This document shows, piece after piece, positions 1 through 9,450 of a stretch of DNA of 64,000 nt. The translations under genes were made by a program, and so were the position numbers. Numbering within the stretch: the first letter of the stretch is position 1; each line of letters starts with the position of its first letter. The DNA is taken from assembly GCA_035366835.1 (NCBI GenBank), contig DAOSIS010000018.1, positions 18,886-82,885 on the forward strand, given 5' to 3'. The notes beneath the pieces are model-generated. The model was not told the DNA's origin. It did no database searches and saw only the letters and a list, made by a program, of their open reading frames with translations. Origin of the DNA: UBA6109 sp035366835 (lineage in GTDB: Bacteria; Desulfobacterota; Syntrophia; Syntrophales; UBA6109).

Positions 1-57
1 TCCCCAGCCGAATCCGAAGACGATCAGAAAATACGCAACCAGCGGACGATGCTTCAT
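1..57 (-). CDS. N-terminal fragment of a membrane protein (possibly CPBP-type), cut by window edge
   Basis: An open minus-strand frame starts at an ATG at 57 and runs off the window. Its 19 residues begin MKHRPLVAYFLIVFGFGWG, a short basic start followed by a hydrophobic helix, which resembles the start of CPBP-family intramembrane proteases. No Shine-Dalgarno sequence is visible upstream on this strand. The family guess rests on very little sequence. Confidence 0.3.
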   Translation of the reverse strand, partial: MKHRPLVAYFLIVFGFGWG

Positions 58-187
58 AGGAGGAAACCTTGAAACCGAGGAGGCGTTCTGCGGGGCGTGC
101 GGAACGACCGTGCCGAAGGCCCCTTGAAGCGGGACCCTATCACCGACGCCGGTGGAATGCAAATATCGCGGCGGCGGAAGACCGATG

Positions 188-1969
188 CTAGACGCGGCGA
201 ATCTCATCCCCCGGAGAGCGCTTGACGAGGGTCTTGTTGTAGGCGGAGAAGATATCGTGGCGAGAGATGACCCCGACGATCCGTCCGGGGTCGTCGCGGT
301 CGACTACGGGAAGCTGCTCGATGTTGCGGAAGCCGATCCGCTCGAGCACCGTTTCGAGGCTCTCGTCCTCGGTAACGGTGAGGACCTTCTCGGTTACGAT
401 GTCCCGCACAACGATCAGGTCGCCCAGCGCCTCTTCGTAAATGAGGTCCTTGAAATCCTGAAAATCGACGATCCCGGCGAGCCGTCCCTCGTCGTCGACG
501 ACGGGGAAGTTGGTATGCTTGCTCGCCATGGCCCTCTTCAGAAATTCCCTGAGGTTCAGGCTCTGGGGAATCGTCTCCACGTTTCGCGCCATGGCGTCAC
601 GGACTTTCAGATACCTCATGATGTTCGCTTCGCGGCCCGCCTGCAGGTCGATGCCCTTTTTCAGCAGAGGCAATGTGAAGATCGAGCCCTTCCGAATTTC
701 AGACGCGACGATGTAGCTCAGAAAGCAGGACAGCATGAGCGGAAGGATGATCTGGTAGTTACCGGTCAATTCGAACAGAAGGAGAATGGCGTGCATGGGA
801 CCGTGGGAAGTCCCCGCCAGGAGGGCCCCCATTCCCACGAGGCTGTATGCGCCCGAAGTCGCCGCGCCGGGGAAGAGCCCGTGAACGGCCCAGCCGAAGA
901 AGCCCCCCGCCATGGCGCCGATGTAAAGCGAGGGGACGACGACTCCGCCGGCCCCGCCCGATCCGATGGTGAAGGACGTGGCGGCGATCTTCAAGAACAC
1001 GAGCCCGAACAGCGAAAACCAGGGGAGGCGTTCCCATACGGCCATGTCCATCACGTCGTATCCGACCCCGAAGACCTCGGGAAAAACGATTCCGATAAGG
1101 CCTACGAGCAGCCCGCCGACGGCAGGTTTCAGGTAATCCGGCATTTTGAGTTTGCTGAAAGCGTCTTCCGTCTTGTGAAGGACGACGGTGAACAGGACGG
1201 CGACGGCCCCGCAGAAAACCCCAAGGACCATGTACGGGGCAAGTTCCCATGACGCCACGAGGTTGTATTTCGCGACGACGAGGGCCGGATAATTGCCCAG
1301 ATGGGCGCGGGAAACCGCCGTGGCCACCACCGAAGAAACGACGATGGGACTGAAGGACGATATTCCGTAATTGCCCAGGATGATTTCCATGGCGAACATC
1401 ACCCCGGCAATCGGCGCGTTGAACGTGGCGGCGATACCGCCAGCGGCGCCGCAGGCCACCAGCGTGCGCAGGCGGTCCGTGGAAACGTGCAGCAGCTGGC
1501 CGCACATGGAGCCGATGCCGGCACCGATCTGAACGATCGGTCCCTCACGTCCCGCCGAGCCTCCCGAACCGATGCAGACGGCCGAGGTGAGGATCTTCAC
1601 GATGCTCACCCGTTTTCTGATCCTGCCGCCGCGAAGAGCCACGGCTTCCATGGTTTCCGTGACACCCGGACCGCGGGCCTCGCGGGCGATGAAAAAGATG
1701 ATCGGGCCGATGATGAGCCCTCCGAGCGCGGGTGCAAGGATCTTGACGTACAGGGGCGCAGCCGAGACCGTCTCGAGAAACGTGGCGCCGCCGGGACCGA
1801 AGAACAGCCATTGCACGAGACGGATCATGTAACGGAAAACGATGGCGCCGTAACCGCTCAATACACCGACCAATATGGCGATGAGGACCATCACGGCGTG
1901 GTCGCTGCCGCCCAGGATCTTCAGAAAGGAGGCGTAACGTATCGATTTCAGGTATCGTGTGTCAGTCAT
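188..1969 (-). CDS. ClC-family chloride channel/transporter with tandem CBS domains
   Basis: A 593-residue membrane protein that moves chloride (or another anion) across the inner membrane, either as a channel or as a Cl-/H+ exchanger. The ClC filter motifs are visible: GSGGSAGREGP, with the gating glutamate in GREGP, and GSGGAGGVVVPSLYIG. About ten hydrophobic segments precede a cytoplasmic pair of CBS domains in the last 130 residues (NFPVVDDEGRLAGIVD and QLPVVDRDDPGRIVGVIS), which usually bind adenine nucleotides. The frame stays open 39 codons upstream, but homology begins at MTDTRYLKSI, so 1969 was chosen. It is divergent from the antiporter at 2266. Whether it is a channel or exchanger cannot be read here. 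Confidence 0.9.
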   Translation of the reverse strand: MTDTRYLKSIRYASFLKILGGSDHAVMVLIAILVGVLSGYGAIVFRYMIRLVQWLFFGPGGATFLETVSAAPLYVKILAPALGGLIIGPIIFFIAREARGPGVTETMEAVALRGGRIRKRVSIVKILTSAVCIGSGGSAGREGPIVQIGAGIGSMCGQLLHVSTDRLRTLVACGAAGGIAATFNAPIAGVMFAMEIILGNYGISSFSPIVVSSVVATAVSRAHLGNYPALVVAKYNLVASWELAPYMVLGVFCGAVAVLFTVVLHKTEDAFSKLKMPDYLKPAVGGLLVGLIGIVFPEVFGVGYDVMDMAVWERLPWFSLFGLVFLKIAATSFTIGSGGAGGVVVPSLYIGAMAGGFFGWAVHGLFPGAATSGAYSLVGMGALLAGTSHGPMHAILLLFELTGNYQIILPLMLSCFLSYIVASEIRKGSIFTLPLLKKGIDLQAGREANIMRYLKVRDAMARNVETIPQSLNLREFLKRAMASKHTNFPVVDDEGRLAGIVDFQDFKDLIYEEALGDLIVVRDIVTEKVLTVTEDESLETVLERIGFRNIEQLPVVDRDDPGRIVGVISRHDIFSAYNKTLVKRSPGDEIRRV

Positions 1970-2265
1970 GTCTTTTGACCGCGCGTACGTTCTCGGGCTG
2001 CCGGCCGCGTCAGTGCATACCACAAAAATGATGGGCCCTGGAAGAATTCGCTCGGGAGGAGAGTAAGCGACCGCTTCTTTGTGCACCTCCGGAATCTGTC
2101 CCGGGACCGCTCCTCTTCAGGTCCGATCATTCGATGCGCATCCTTTCGGTGAAATCGTCCCCTTGATAAGTCCGCGCACCTGTGGCACATTTCAAAACGT
2201 CACGTACGCGTCACTTGATCCATCGCACCGAATACCGGTTGACAAACCCTGTTGCGGAGATGGAG

Positions 2266-3501
2266 ATGGACGCTGTCATTCTGACGGCTCTCATGCTCGT
2301 TGCCGGCTTCGCGGCCGGCGGCCTTGCGGCCCGCCTGCACCTTCCCCGCATCACCGGATACCTGATCGCTGGAATGCTTCTGAATCCGTCGGCATCCCAC
2401 GCTATTTCGCAGGCCGCGGTAGACAAGCTGAGTTTCATCGTACCGGTCGTCCTCGGCGTCGTTTCCTATATGATCGGCGGCGGCCTGCGCCTCAAGGCCG
2501 TGCGGCAACTCGGCAAGGCCATCGTCAGCATCACCGTCTTCCAGGGAGTGACGCCTTTCTTCTTCAGTTTCCTGCTCGTCGCCGGTCTGGGTCCTTTCGT
2601 CCTGAGCGTACCCGGCGGCAGGGGGTTTTTCGCGACATTCGTCCCCATGGGACTGGTTCTCGGCGCTATTGCCGTATCTTCCGCACCCGCCGCAATCGTG
2701 GCAATCGTCCACGAATGCCGTGCAAGGGGATCGGTCACCACAACCTGCCTTGCAGTCCTCGCCCTGACGGACGCCATCACCGTCATCGCCTTTGCCTGCT
2801 CTCTCGACATCGGCCGGGCTCTGGTTGACGGGCAGCAGATTGAGGGACTGGGAAACATGCTGGCCGCCCCGCTTTTTCACATCCTCGGGTCCCTTTCCGC
2901 GGGCACGGCGTTCGGCTGGCTTCTGATAAAGGGACTTGACAGAATCCGGGGAAGGGGGGCACTGTTGGCCGCCGTGTTTGCGGGCATCCTGGTCCTGACC
3001 ACGGCGGCGGAGACGTGGGGCCTTTCCTCCATCCTGGCCAACATGACAGCGGGATTCGTGGTCGCCAACCGCTCCGGCCGCGAAGAAATGCTCACCGTCC
3101 TCGAACGCGTCGAAGAAGCGCTCTTCGCACTCTTCTTCGTCCTCAGCGGCATGTACGTGGACGTCGCGGCGCTGAATGCGGCGGCAGCCCTCGTGGCGCT
3201 GATCATGGCGGGGCGCAAGATTGGAAAGTATGCGGGTGCCAGAATCGGCGCCGCCGTCGCCGACGCCCCGGAAGCGCTGCGGAAGTATCCCGGATTCGTG
3301 CTTCTGCCCAAGGCGGGGCTCACCCTGGGTCTGGCCTTCGTGGCGCGCCAGGCATTCCCCTCCTTCGGCCCGCTTCTTTTCAATGCGCTGCTGGCCAGCA
3401 CGGTCATCAACATGCTGCTTACTCCGCCCCTGGCCAAGCTGGCGCTCGTCCGCTCCGGGGAAAGCGGCTGCCGGGAACCTGCAACAGAATTTTCCCGGTG
3501 A
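2266..3501 (+). CDS. Cation/proton antiporter-like membrane protein
   Basis: A roughly 411-residue protein with about 12 hydrophobic segments, resembling the Na+/H+ exchanger domain of the CPA2 group (ARLHLPRITGYLIAGMLLNP near the start; a GLSSILANMTAGFVVANR segment around residue 250). It probably exchanges a monovalent cation for protons across the inner membrane. The ATG at 2266 was chosen because GGAG lies 7 bases upstream and the hydrophobic region begins there; ATGs at 2182 and 2260 are alternatives. No cytoplasmic TrkA-N/RCK domain follows, so it is the short form. It stands alone, divergent from the ClC gene, and ion specificity cannot be assigned. Confidence 0.75.
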   Translation: MDAVILTALMLVAGFAAGGLAARLHLPRITGYLIAGMLLNPSASHAISQAAVDKLSFIVPVVLGVVSYMIGGGLRLKAVRQLGKAIVSITVFQGVTPFFFSFLLVAGLGPFVLSVPGGRGFFATFVPMGLVLGAIAVSSAPAAIVAIVHECRARGSVTTTCLAVLALTDAITVIAFACSLDIGRALVDGQQIEGLGNMLAAPLFHILGSLSAGTAFGWLLIKGLDRIRGRGALLAAVFAGILVLTTAAETWGLSSILANMTAGFVVANRSGREEMLTVLERVEEALFALFFVLSGMYVDVAALNAAAALVALIMAGRKIGKYAGARIGAAVADAPEALRKYPGFVLLPKAGLTLGLAFVARQAFPSFGPLLFNALLASTVINMLLTPPLAKLALVRSGESGCREPATEFSR

Positions 3502-3555
3502 GAGCTCGCATAACTATTTATCAAGATATGTATCGGATTCCGGAAAAAAATTTAT

Positions 3556-3584
3556 TTGACAACCTTCCCCCAATTCGATATAAA
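3556..3584 (+). promoter_or_regulatory. Sigma-70 type promoter for the DUF58-DUF4129-MoxR operon
   Basis: TTGACA (3556-3561), a 17-base spacer and TATAAA (3579-3584) match the housekeeping consensus almost perfectly. It lies in the AT-rich gap between the antiporter and the DUF58 gene and predicts a leader of about 180 nt before the ATG at 3773. Seen directly; activity is inferred. Confidence 0.75.
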
Positions 3585-3772
3585 AGGCGCCACAAATATT
3601 CATACAATCTGTATTTCGTTAACGATTTCAAAGATTTTTTCACCATTTTCAAAATGAGCTCCGTCTTTTCCGGCCCTTTCCGTCACCGGAAGAAACGGCG
3701 CAGCCGCACCGGGCCGGGTTTGGGCGTCAGGACAGCGTCTGTCCTGGCGGTTTTCACTAAAGAGGCATTCGC

Positions 3773-5053
3773 ATGAATGCGCGTTCGATGGAAGCGGGAT
3801 TCGGCGTCGGTATGGCGACGGCGGAAAAGGGGCCCCAGGGGGGCATAACCCTGCAGCCGGCCGGCGCGCTCTGGACCCGCCCCGCGCTTCTCCTCCTTGC
3901 GGCCATGGCCGTATTCGCCTCCTGGTACGGGCAGCGACCGATCCTGGCCATGACCCTGCTGCTTCTGTCCTTCGCAGTGCTGTGCCGGCTGTGGAGCCGG
4001 CATTGCCTCGTCCGCCTGTTCTGCGGAAGGACCCTCGAACGGCGCCGCGCCTTCCCCGGCGAAGAGATTTCGATGGAAATCTCTCTCCGCAACGGCAAGT
4101 GGCTTGCCCTGCCATGGGTCCGCCTGGAGAACCCCATCCCCGGAGAACTGCGATCCTCGGCGGAGGGCGCCGTTTCCTCCTCCGGTCGCCAGGACGCTGT
4201 GGAAGTGTCCCTGTTCCTGCCCGGCCGCAACCGCGCCCGCTGGACGTATCGGATGCTCTGCCGGCGGCGGGGTTTCTATCCGCTGGAAAATCTTCGCGTC
4301 ACGAGCGGCGACATCTTCGGTCTTTACACGGCATCCCTCGAGTTTCCGGCGGCGGAGACGGTGCTGGTTTATCCCCGGCTTCTTCCGCTGGCGAAGCTTC
4401 CCCTCCCGGCCCTGCAGATGCTGGGCGACGAAAAAACGGAGCGAAGGATCTGCACCGATCCCACGAGGCCCTTCGGGATCCGGGATCACATCCCTTCCGA
4501 CGGCCTGCGCCACATCCACTGGAAGGCCAGCGCCCGCGGGCAGGGATTGAAACGCAAGATCTTCGAACCCACGACAACGAAAAAGATCGCGCTTTTTTTT
4601 GACGTGGAGAGTTTTGGAAGCGGCGAGGCCTTCCGCGCTGAAGCATTCGAGCTGGGAATCAGCACGGTCGCCACTGTCGCGTTCCACGCAGGAAAAAGCG
4701 AAGCCCAGCCGGGGCTCTACGCGAACACCCGTTCAGCGGACACCGGCCGGCCGATCGCCGTCCCTCCCAGCGGGAGCCGCTCGCAATTGGTGGAAATCCT
4801 GGAGTCCCTTGCCAAGGCCACCCCGCGGGCGAGCGGCTCCCTCGATACGCTTCTTTCCGCGGCGGCCCGGACCCTCCCGTCGGGCTCCTGTTTCGTCCTT
4901 GTGACGGGCTCGTCCGCAGACATCCCCCAGGCGACGCTCGCCGATCTGAAGGCCCGCGGCTATCGCATCACCATGGTCCCCGTCGAGGGAAAGACACAAC
5001 CGCCCTCCGGCGCAACCGGCGATGCCGTCCGCATTTCCGAGGCGTCCCGATGA
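3773..5053 (+). CDS. DUF58 domain protein (MoxR-associated)
   Basis: A 426-residue protein with two N-terminal membrane helices (about residues 35-80) followed by a cytoplasmic region with the DUF58 signature FGIRDHIPSDGLRHIHWKAS around residues 230-260. The C-terminal half resembles the vWA-like fold found in this family. DUF58 proteins are encoded with MoxR ATPases and transglutaminase-like membrane proteins and are thought to act with them as a chaperone or assembly system; the exact substrate is unknown. An AGAGG ribosome site precedes the ATG at 3773. Its stop overlaps the next start (ATGA at 5050-5053), indicating translational coupling. Confidence 0.85.
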   Translation: MNARSMEAGFGVGMATAEKGPQGGITLQPAGALWTRPALLLLAAMAVFASWYGQRPILAMTLLLLSFAVLCRLWSRHCLVRLFCGRTLERRRAFPGEEISMEISLRNGKWLALPWVRLENPIPGELRSSAEGAVSSSGRQDAVEVSLFLPGRNRARWTYRMLCRRRGFYPLENLRVTSGDIFGLYTASLEFPAAETVLVYPRLLPLAKLPLPALQMLGDEKTERRICTDPTRPFGIRDHIPSDGLRHIHWKASARGQGLKRKIFEPTTTKKIALFFDVESFGSGEAFRAEAFELGISTVATVAFHAGKSEAQPGLYANTRSADTGRPIAVPPSGSRSQLVEILESLAKATPRASGSLDTLLSAAARTLPSGSCFVLVTGSSADIPQATLADLKARGYRITMVPVEGKTQPPSGATGDAVRISEASR

Positions 5054-6474
5054 GCGCTGTCGGAAATGTCGTCCCGCTCGTCGCGCTTCTTCTCATCCAG
5101 GGTTCGGCCGTCTGCGCCGTGCTGATCTTCCTCCGTCACCATCCCGGGCTTTCGAACCTGCCGGTCGGCTGGATTCTTTCGCTTTACGTGCTGTCCTGCC
5201 TGGTCCATCGTCTACCTGCAATGCGCCGCCGCCACCCGCTTCTGCACGGCGCAATCAGCACGGCCGCCGGGACGGCCGGAACGGCGCTTCTGCTGAAGAC
5301 GCAGCTGTATGCGTCCTTCCCCTGGTCGGATCCACAATGGCTGAAGACGGCGGCGGGCGGTTTCTTTTCCGTCTTCTTCGGCCTGACGCCGGAATTCGTG
5401 ACGGTCGTCGCCTGCGCGGCGTGCTGGATCATCGGCGGGCGGGCGGGGCGGCGACCCGTTGAATTTTCCGCAATGGTCAGTTCGTTCCAGTTCGGCTTTC
5501 TCGTGTTCGTCCTCGCCGTCGCCGCGGCAAGCCAGTTCGGCGTCGACACGCAGCCCGCCCTGGCCCTGCTCCCCGTCTTCTTCGTCTCAGGTCTGACGGG
5601 ACTCTCGGCCATCCGTTTCCGGGAGATGTCGCTCCTCGAAGGACATGGCCGTCTGACTTGGTTTTCTCTGCTGGCGGGGGGCCTTTTCGTGACGCTGCTG
5701 CTCGCCGGAGCGATCGCGCTCCTGCTTCACCCCGACCTGCTCGACCGGCTGCTGGCGCTGGGAATCGCGGCCACCGAGGCCGTCATCCGCGTCTTCCGCT
5801 GGCTTCTCGAACTTCTCGCCCGAATCCTTCCTGCACCGGACACAGGCCCCATGCCTGGCGGCATGCCGGCCCCCGGCCCGAAAGAAGACCCGAATGCCTG
5901 GGTCCAGTGGCTGCATATCTCCGATGAAACGCGGAGCGTTCTGCGCTTCCTCGTCGGACTGGGCTGGCTGAGTCTTCTTCTCGCCGCCGTCTGGCGCACC
6001 TGCCTCCAGCTCTTCGAATGGATCGGCCGGCGCTTCGCTTCAGGATCGGACATCCGGCTCGAACCGACGGGAGAGACCTTTTGGTCGGACTTCCTGTCAT
6101 CGCTGCGGAGGCTCCTGCAGCGGGCCCTTTCCCGGACAAGGACGCTCCTCCGACGGCGCCGCCGCCTGCCCGGCGTCACGACTGCAGATCCCCTCTCGAT
6201 CGCGCGGAGGATCTACCTGCGGATGGAGAAATGGGCCGGGGCCGCCGGCATTTTCCGGCATCCGGACCAGACGCCGTACGATTTTCTGCGCCGGCTCGTG
6301 GAAATCTATCCGGACCTGCGCTGGGAATTCACCTTCATCACCCATCAATTCGCCAGCGCGCGCTACGGGCCCGTTCTTCCCTGCAAAGAAGCCCTTGACA
6401 AGATGTCCCTTAGCTGGAAAAAGGTTTGCAGGCATCGGCTGTTCAATGCCGGAAGAAAGTCTAAGGAGGCTTAG
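5050..6474 (+). CDS. Membrane protein with C-terminal DUF4129 (transglutaminase-like partner without the protease core)
   Basis: A 474-residue protein with about six hydrophobic helices in the first 240 residues, a proline-rich linker, another helix near residue 300, and a cytoplasmic C-terminus resembling DUF4129 (YLRMEKWAGAAG, QTPYDFLRRL). Full-length relatives (TgpA type) carry a transglutaminase core between the membrane block and DUF4129; at this length no Cys-His-Asp core is evident, so this is probably a core-less variant. It overlaps the DUF58 gene by four bases and is 6 bases from the MoxR gene. It likely forms a membrane complex with both. Confidence 0.7.
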   Translation: MSAVGNVVPLVALLLIQGSAVCAVLIFLRHHPGLSNLPVGWILSLYVLSCLVHRLPAMRRRHPLLHGAISTAAGTAGTALLLKTQLYASFPWSDPQWLKTAAGGFFSVFFGLTPEFVTVVACAACWIIGGRAGRRPVEFSAMVSSFQFGFLVFVLAVAAASQFGVDTQPALALLPVFFVSGLTGLSAIRFREMSLLEGHGRLTWFSLLAGGLFVTLLLAGAIALLLHPDLLDRLLALGIAATEAVIRVFRWLLELLARILPAPDTGPMPGGMPAPGPKEDPNAWVQWLHISDETRSVLRFLVGLGWLSLLLAAVWRTCLQLFEWIGRRFASGSDIRLEPTGETFWSDFLSSLRRLLQRALSRTRTLLRRRRRLPGVTTADPLSIARRIYLRMEKWAGAAGIFRHPDQTPYDFLRRLVEIYPDLRWEFTFITHQFASARYGPVLPCKEALDKMSLSWKKVCRHRLFNAGRKSKEA

Positions 6475-6480
6475 CGGACG

Positions 6481-7449
6481 ATGGATCGCATGCCGGCGGA
6501 GGCCGGCTCTTCCTGGAAGGACGTTCAGGACGCGATGGAGAGATTCGTCTCCGGTGTCGGCAAAGTCGTCATCGGCAAAGACCGGGCCGTCGAGCTTCTC
6601 TTCCTTGCCTTCCTTTGCGAAGGGCATGTCCTGATCGAAGATGTCCCGGGCGTCGGAAAGACCCGCCTCGCCAGGACCTCCGCCAAGGCCATGGGGCTCT
6701 CCTTCAAGAGGATCCAGTGTACGCCGGATCTCCTGCCGTCCGACGTAACGGGCGTCGAATACTTCAATCAGAAACGGTCGGAGTTTGAATACCGTCCCGG
6801 CCCCATCATGGCCAACGTCGTGCTCGTCGACGAGATCAACCGGGCCCTCCCGCGCACGCAGTCCTGCCTGCTGGAATGCATGCAGGAAAGGCAGGTCACG
6901 GTCGACAGGGAAAGCATCCCCCTTCCCAGGCCCTTCCTGCTTCTCGCAACGCAGAACCCCGTCGAGCTGGAAGGGACGTTCCCCCTTCCCGAGGCGCAGA
7001 TGGACCGATTCATGATGAATATCCGCCTCGGCTATCCCTCGGAAGAAGAGGAGGAAACGATCCTCCGGGATCTGCAGCAGGCCGACCCGGAAGAGAGCCT
7101 GCAGCGTCTGATCGACCCGCAGCGGATGTCCCACCTGCAGCAGATTTGCCGTGAGATCTTCATCGAGCCGTCGATCCGCCGCTACGTCGTCTCCCTCTGC
7201 CGCTTCACGCGGCAGCACGAAGACGTTCGTCTGGGGGTGTCGCCGCGCGGCGCCCTCGCTTTGCAGGCGGCGTCCCAGGCGCTCGCCGCATCCCGCGGCC
7301 GCGGTTACGTGCTGCCCGACGACATCCAGTTCCTGGCGGAACCCGTGCTGGCGCACCGCCTCCTTCTGAAAACGGAGGCCCGCCTCACCGGGCGAAACGA
7401 GCGGAATGTCATCGCGGATGTACTGCAGCGTCTCCCCGTACCTGTATGA
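6481..7449 (+). CDS. MoxR-family AAA+ ATPase
   Basis: A 322-residue ATPase. Walker A is GVPGVGKTRLA around residue 60 and Walker B is VVLVDEINRA around residue 115; the sensor region LLATQNPVELEGTFPLPEAQMDRF is typical of MoxR proteins. MoxR ATPases act as chaperones for maturation of metal enzymes, cell-envelope complexes or stress systems, with the DUF58 protein as usual partner. Here moxR is last in the operon, the reverse of the common moxR-DUF58-transglutaminase order. It follows the DUF4129 gene by 6 bases and probably shares the promoter at 3556. Confidence 0.9.
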   Translation: MDRMPAEAGSSWKDVQDAMERFVSGVGKVVIGKDRAVELLFLAFLCEGHVLIEDVPGVGKTRLARTSAKAMGLSFKRIQCTPDLLPSDVTGVEYFNQKRSEFEYRPGPIMANVVLVDEINRALPRTQSCLLECMQERQVTVDRESIPLPRPFLLLATQNPVELEGTFPLPEAQMDRFMMNIRLGYPSEEEEETILRDLQQADPEESLQRLIDPQRMSHLQQICREIFIEPSIRRYVVSLCRFTRQHEDVRLGVSPRGALALQAASQALAASRGRGYVLPDDIQFLAEPVLAHRLLLKTEARLTGRNERNVIADVLQRLPVPV

Positions 7450-7509
7450 GATGTGCTTTTTTCCGACTTTCAGGCCGACCGGCCATGAACAGGAGGAACA
7501 AGAACGTCC

Positions 7510-9435
7510 ATGGGCGCCAAGGCGAGCTACGAGCAGCTTCGGAGGCAGTTTGAAGAACTGACACAAGACGACGACCGCCGGTGGATTTCCGATGTCTGCC
7601 GATCGCTGGTGGACTCGACGACCGATTCCATTTATATCGTGGACCGCCAGTGCCGCTATCTTTTCCTCAATGAAGTCCATTTCCGCCGCATGAATCTCCC
7701 GGGCGAGCAGATCCTCGGGAAAACCTATGCGGAGCTTCATCCCGAGGGCTCCAGGGGAGACTTCGAAAAGACGGTCCGCAGCGTCTACGAAACCGGCCTT
7801 TCGGTCAAGCGCGAGCACCGGAGCAGCCGGGACGGGTGCTATTTCCTGCGGACCTTCAGCCCCATGAGGAAGCACGGGGGCGACGACCGTATTCTCGGCG
7901 TCGCCGTCGTCTCCAAGGATATCTCCGAACTCAAGAAGGCCGAAGAAACCTTGCGTTTTACGCAGCTGTCGATCGATCGGGCTTCGGACGCCATTCTCTG
8001 GCTCGATGCCTCCGGCGGGATCCTGAAGGTCAACGAATCCGCCTGCTTTTCCTTCGAGTACAGCCGTCAGGAACTGCTCGCCAAGAACGTCGCGGAGATC
8101 GATTCACGCATCGCCGCGCGCGGCTGGCAGGCGACCTGGAACGATCTCCGGGCCCGCGGCGCCCTGATCTACGAATCCTATTTCATCCGCAGAGACGGCA
8201 AGACGCTTCCCTTCGAGGTGAAAGCCAGTTATTCCCGCATCGGCGACCGGGAATATGCCGTCGCCTTTTGCCGCGACATCGCGGAGCGGAAGCGGCTGGA
8301 GAGCCAGTTCTATCTGGCGCAGAAAATGGACGCCCTGGGGACGATGGCCGGCGGGATCGTTCACGACTTCAACAACATCCTCATGGTGATCCAGGGACAC
8401 GTCTCCCTCATGATGATGGGCGCCGATTCCGGCAATCCGAACTACGAACGCCTGCAGGGCATCGAACAGATGGTGGCGAGCGGAGCGGCCCTCACGAAAC
8501 AGCTGCTGAGCTTCGCGCGGGGCGAGAAATGCGAGATGGTCGCCTGCGACATCAACGAGATCGTGAAGAAGACGCTTGAGATCTTCAAGAGGACGAAAAA
8601 AGACATCCAGGTCCACTCGCGCCTCGATCGTCATCCGTCGATCGTCGAGGCGGACGCGGGCCAGATCGAGCAGGTCCTCCTGAATCTCTTCGTCAACGCC
8701 TGGCAGGCGATGCCCGAAGGGGGGAGCCTCTACATCAGCACGGCCAATACCGTCCTCGACGAGGATTATGTGAAACCGTACCGGGTGCCGGCCGGACGCT
8801 ACGTCAAGATCTCCGTGACGGACACGGGCGCCGGCATGGACGGGGAGACCATGAGCCGGATTTTCGATCCCTTCTTCACGACGCGCGGCGACGGCAAGGG
8901 GGTGGGCCTGGGGCTCGCCACGAGCTACGGCATCGTCAAGAAACACGGCGGCATCTTCAATGTCTACAGTGAAAAAGGTTCCGGCGCCACGTTCAACATC
9001 TACCTGCCGGCGTCGGACAAGAGCGCTGCCCAGAGGCAGCCGGAGGAGGTCGCAGATGTCTTCCGGGGATCGGAAACGGTGCTGTTCGCGGACGACGAGG
9101 ACGTCATCCTCGAAGTCGGCCGGGAAATCCTCATGGCGCTCGGCTACCGTGTCATCACCGCCCGCGGCGCGGCGGCGGCCCTGGAGATCTACCGTCAGAA
9201 GGCGAAAGAGATCCGGATCGTCGTTCTGGACATGATCATGCCCGGCATGAAATGCACGGATGTCGTCTCGGCGCTCAAAGAGTGCAATCCCGACGTGAAG
9301 ATCCTGCTTGCGAGCGGTTACGCCGAGAACAACCAGGTCCGTCTCGCGATCGACAGCGGCTGCCGGGACTTCATCCAGAAGCCCTTCAATATCCCCGAAC
9401 TGTCCCGGAAGCTCCGCCGGGTCCTCGAAGGCTGA
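7510..9435 (+). CDS. Hybrid sensor histidine kinase with two PAS domains and a C-terminal receiver
   Basis: A 641-residue soluble kinase without membrane helices. PAS domains lie at about 40-145 and 155-265 (the second starts SIDRASDAILWLD). The dimerisation/phosphoacceptor block GTMAGGIVHDFNNIL carries H285. The ATPase has LLNLFVNAWQAM (N box), VTDTGAGMD, and GKGVGLGLATSYGIVKKHGG. A receiver (about 520-641) has phosphoacceptor D574 in VVLDMIMPG and the conserved lysine in IQKPFN. The HDFNN-type H box is typical of PAS-hybrid kinases of deltaproteobacteria. It lies 60 bases after moxR, so it may be cotranscribed. No output regulator is adjacent, so its target is unknown. Confidence 0.9.
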   Translation: MGAKASYEQLRRQFEELTQDDDRRWISDVCRSLVDSTTDSIYIVDRQCRYLFLNEVHFRRMNLPGEQILGKTYAELHPEGSRGDFEKTVRSVYETGLSVKREHRSSRDGCYFLRTFSPMRKHGGDDRILGVAVVSKDISELKKAEETLRFTQLSIDRASDAILWLDASGGILKVNESACFSFEYSRQELLAKNVAEIDSRIAARGWQATWNDLRARGALIYESYFIRRDGKTLPFEVKASYSRIGDREYAVAFCRDIAERKRLESQFYLAQKMDALGTMAGGIVHDFNNILMVIQGHVSLMMMGADSGNPNYERLQGIEQMVASGAALTKQLLSFARGEKCEMVACDINEIVKKTLEIFKRTKKDIQVHSRLDRHPSIVEADAGQIEQVLLNLFVNAWQAMPEGGSLYISTANTVLDEDYVKPYRVPAGRYVKISVTDTGAGMDGETMSRIFDPFFTTRGDGKGVGLGLATSYGIVKKHGGIFNVYSEKGSGATFNIYLPASDKSAAQRQPEEVADVFRGSETVLFADDEDVILEVGREILMALGYRVITARGAAAALEIYRQKAKEIRIVVLDMIMPGMKCTDVVSALKECNPDVKILLASGYAENNQVRLAIDSGCRDFIQKPFNIPELSRKLRRVLEG

Positions 9436-9450
9436 CGGAACGGCGGGGCC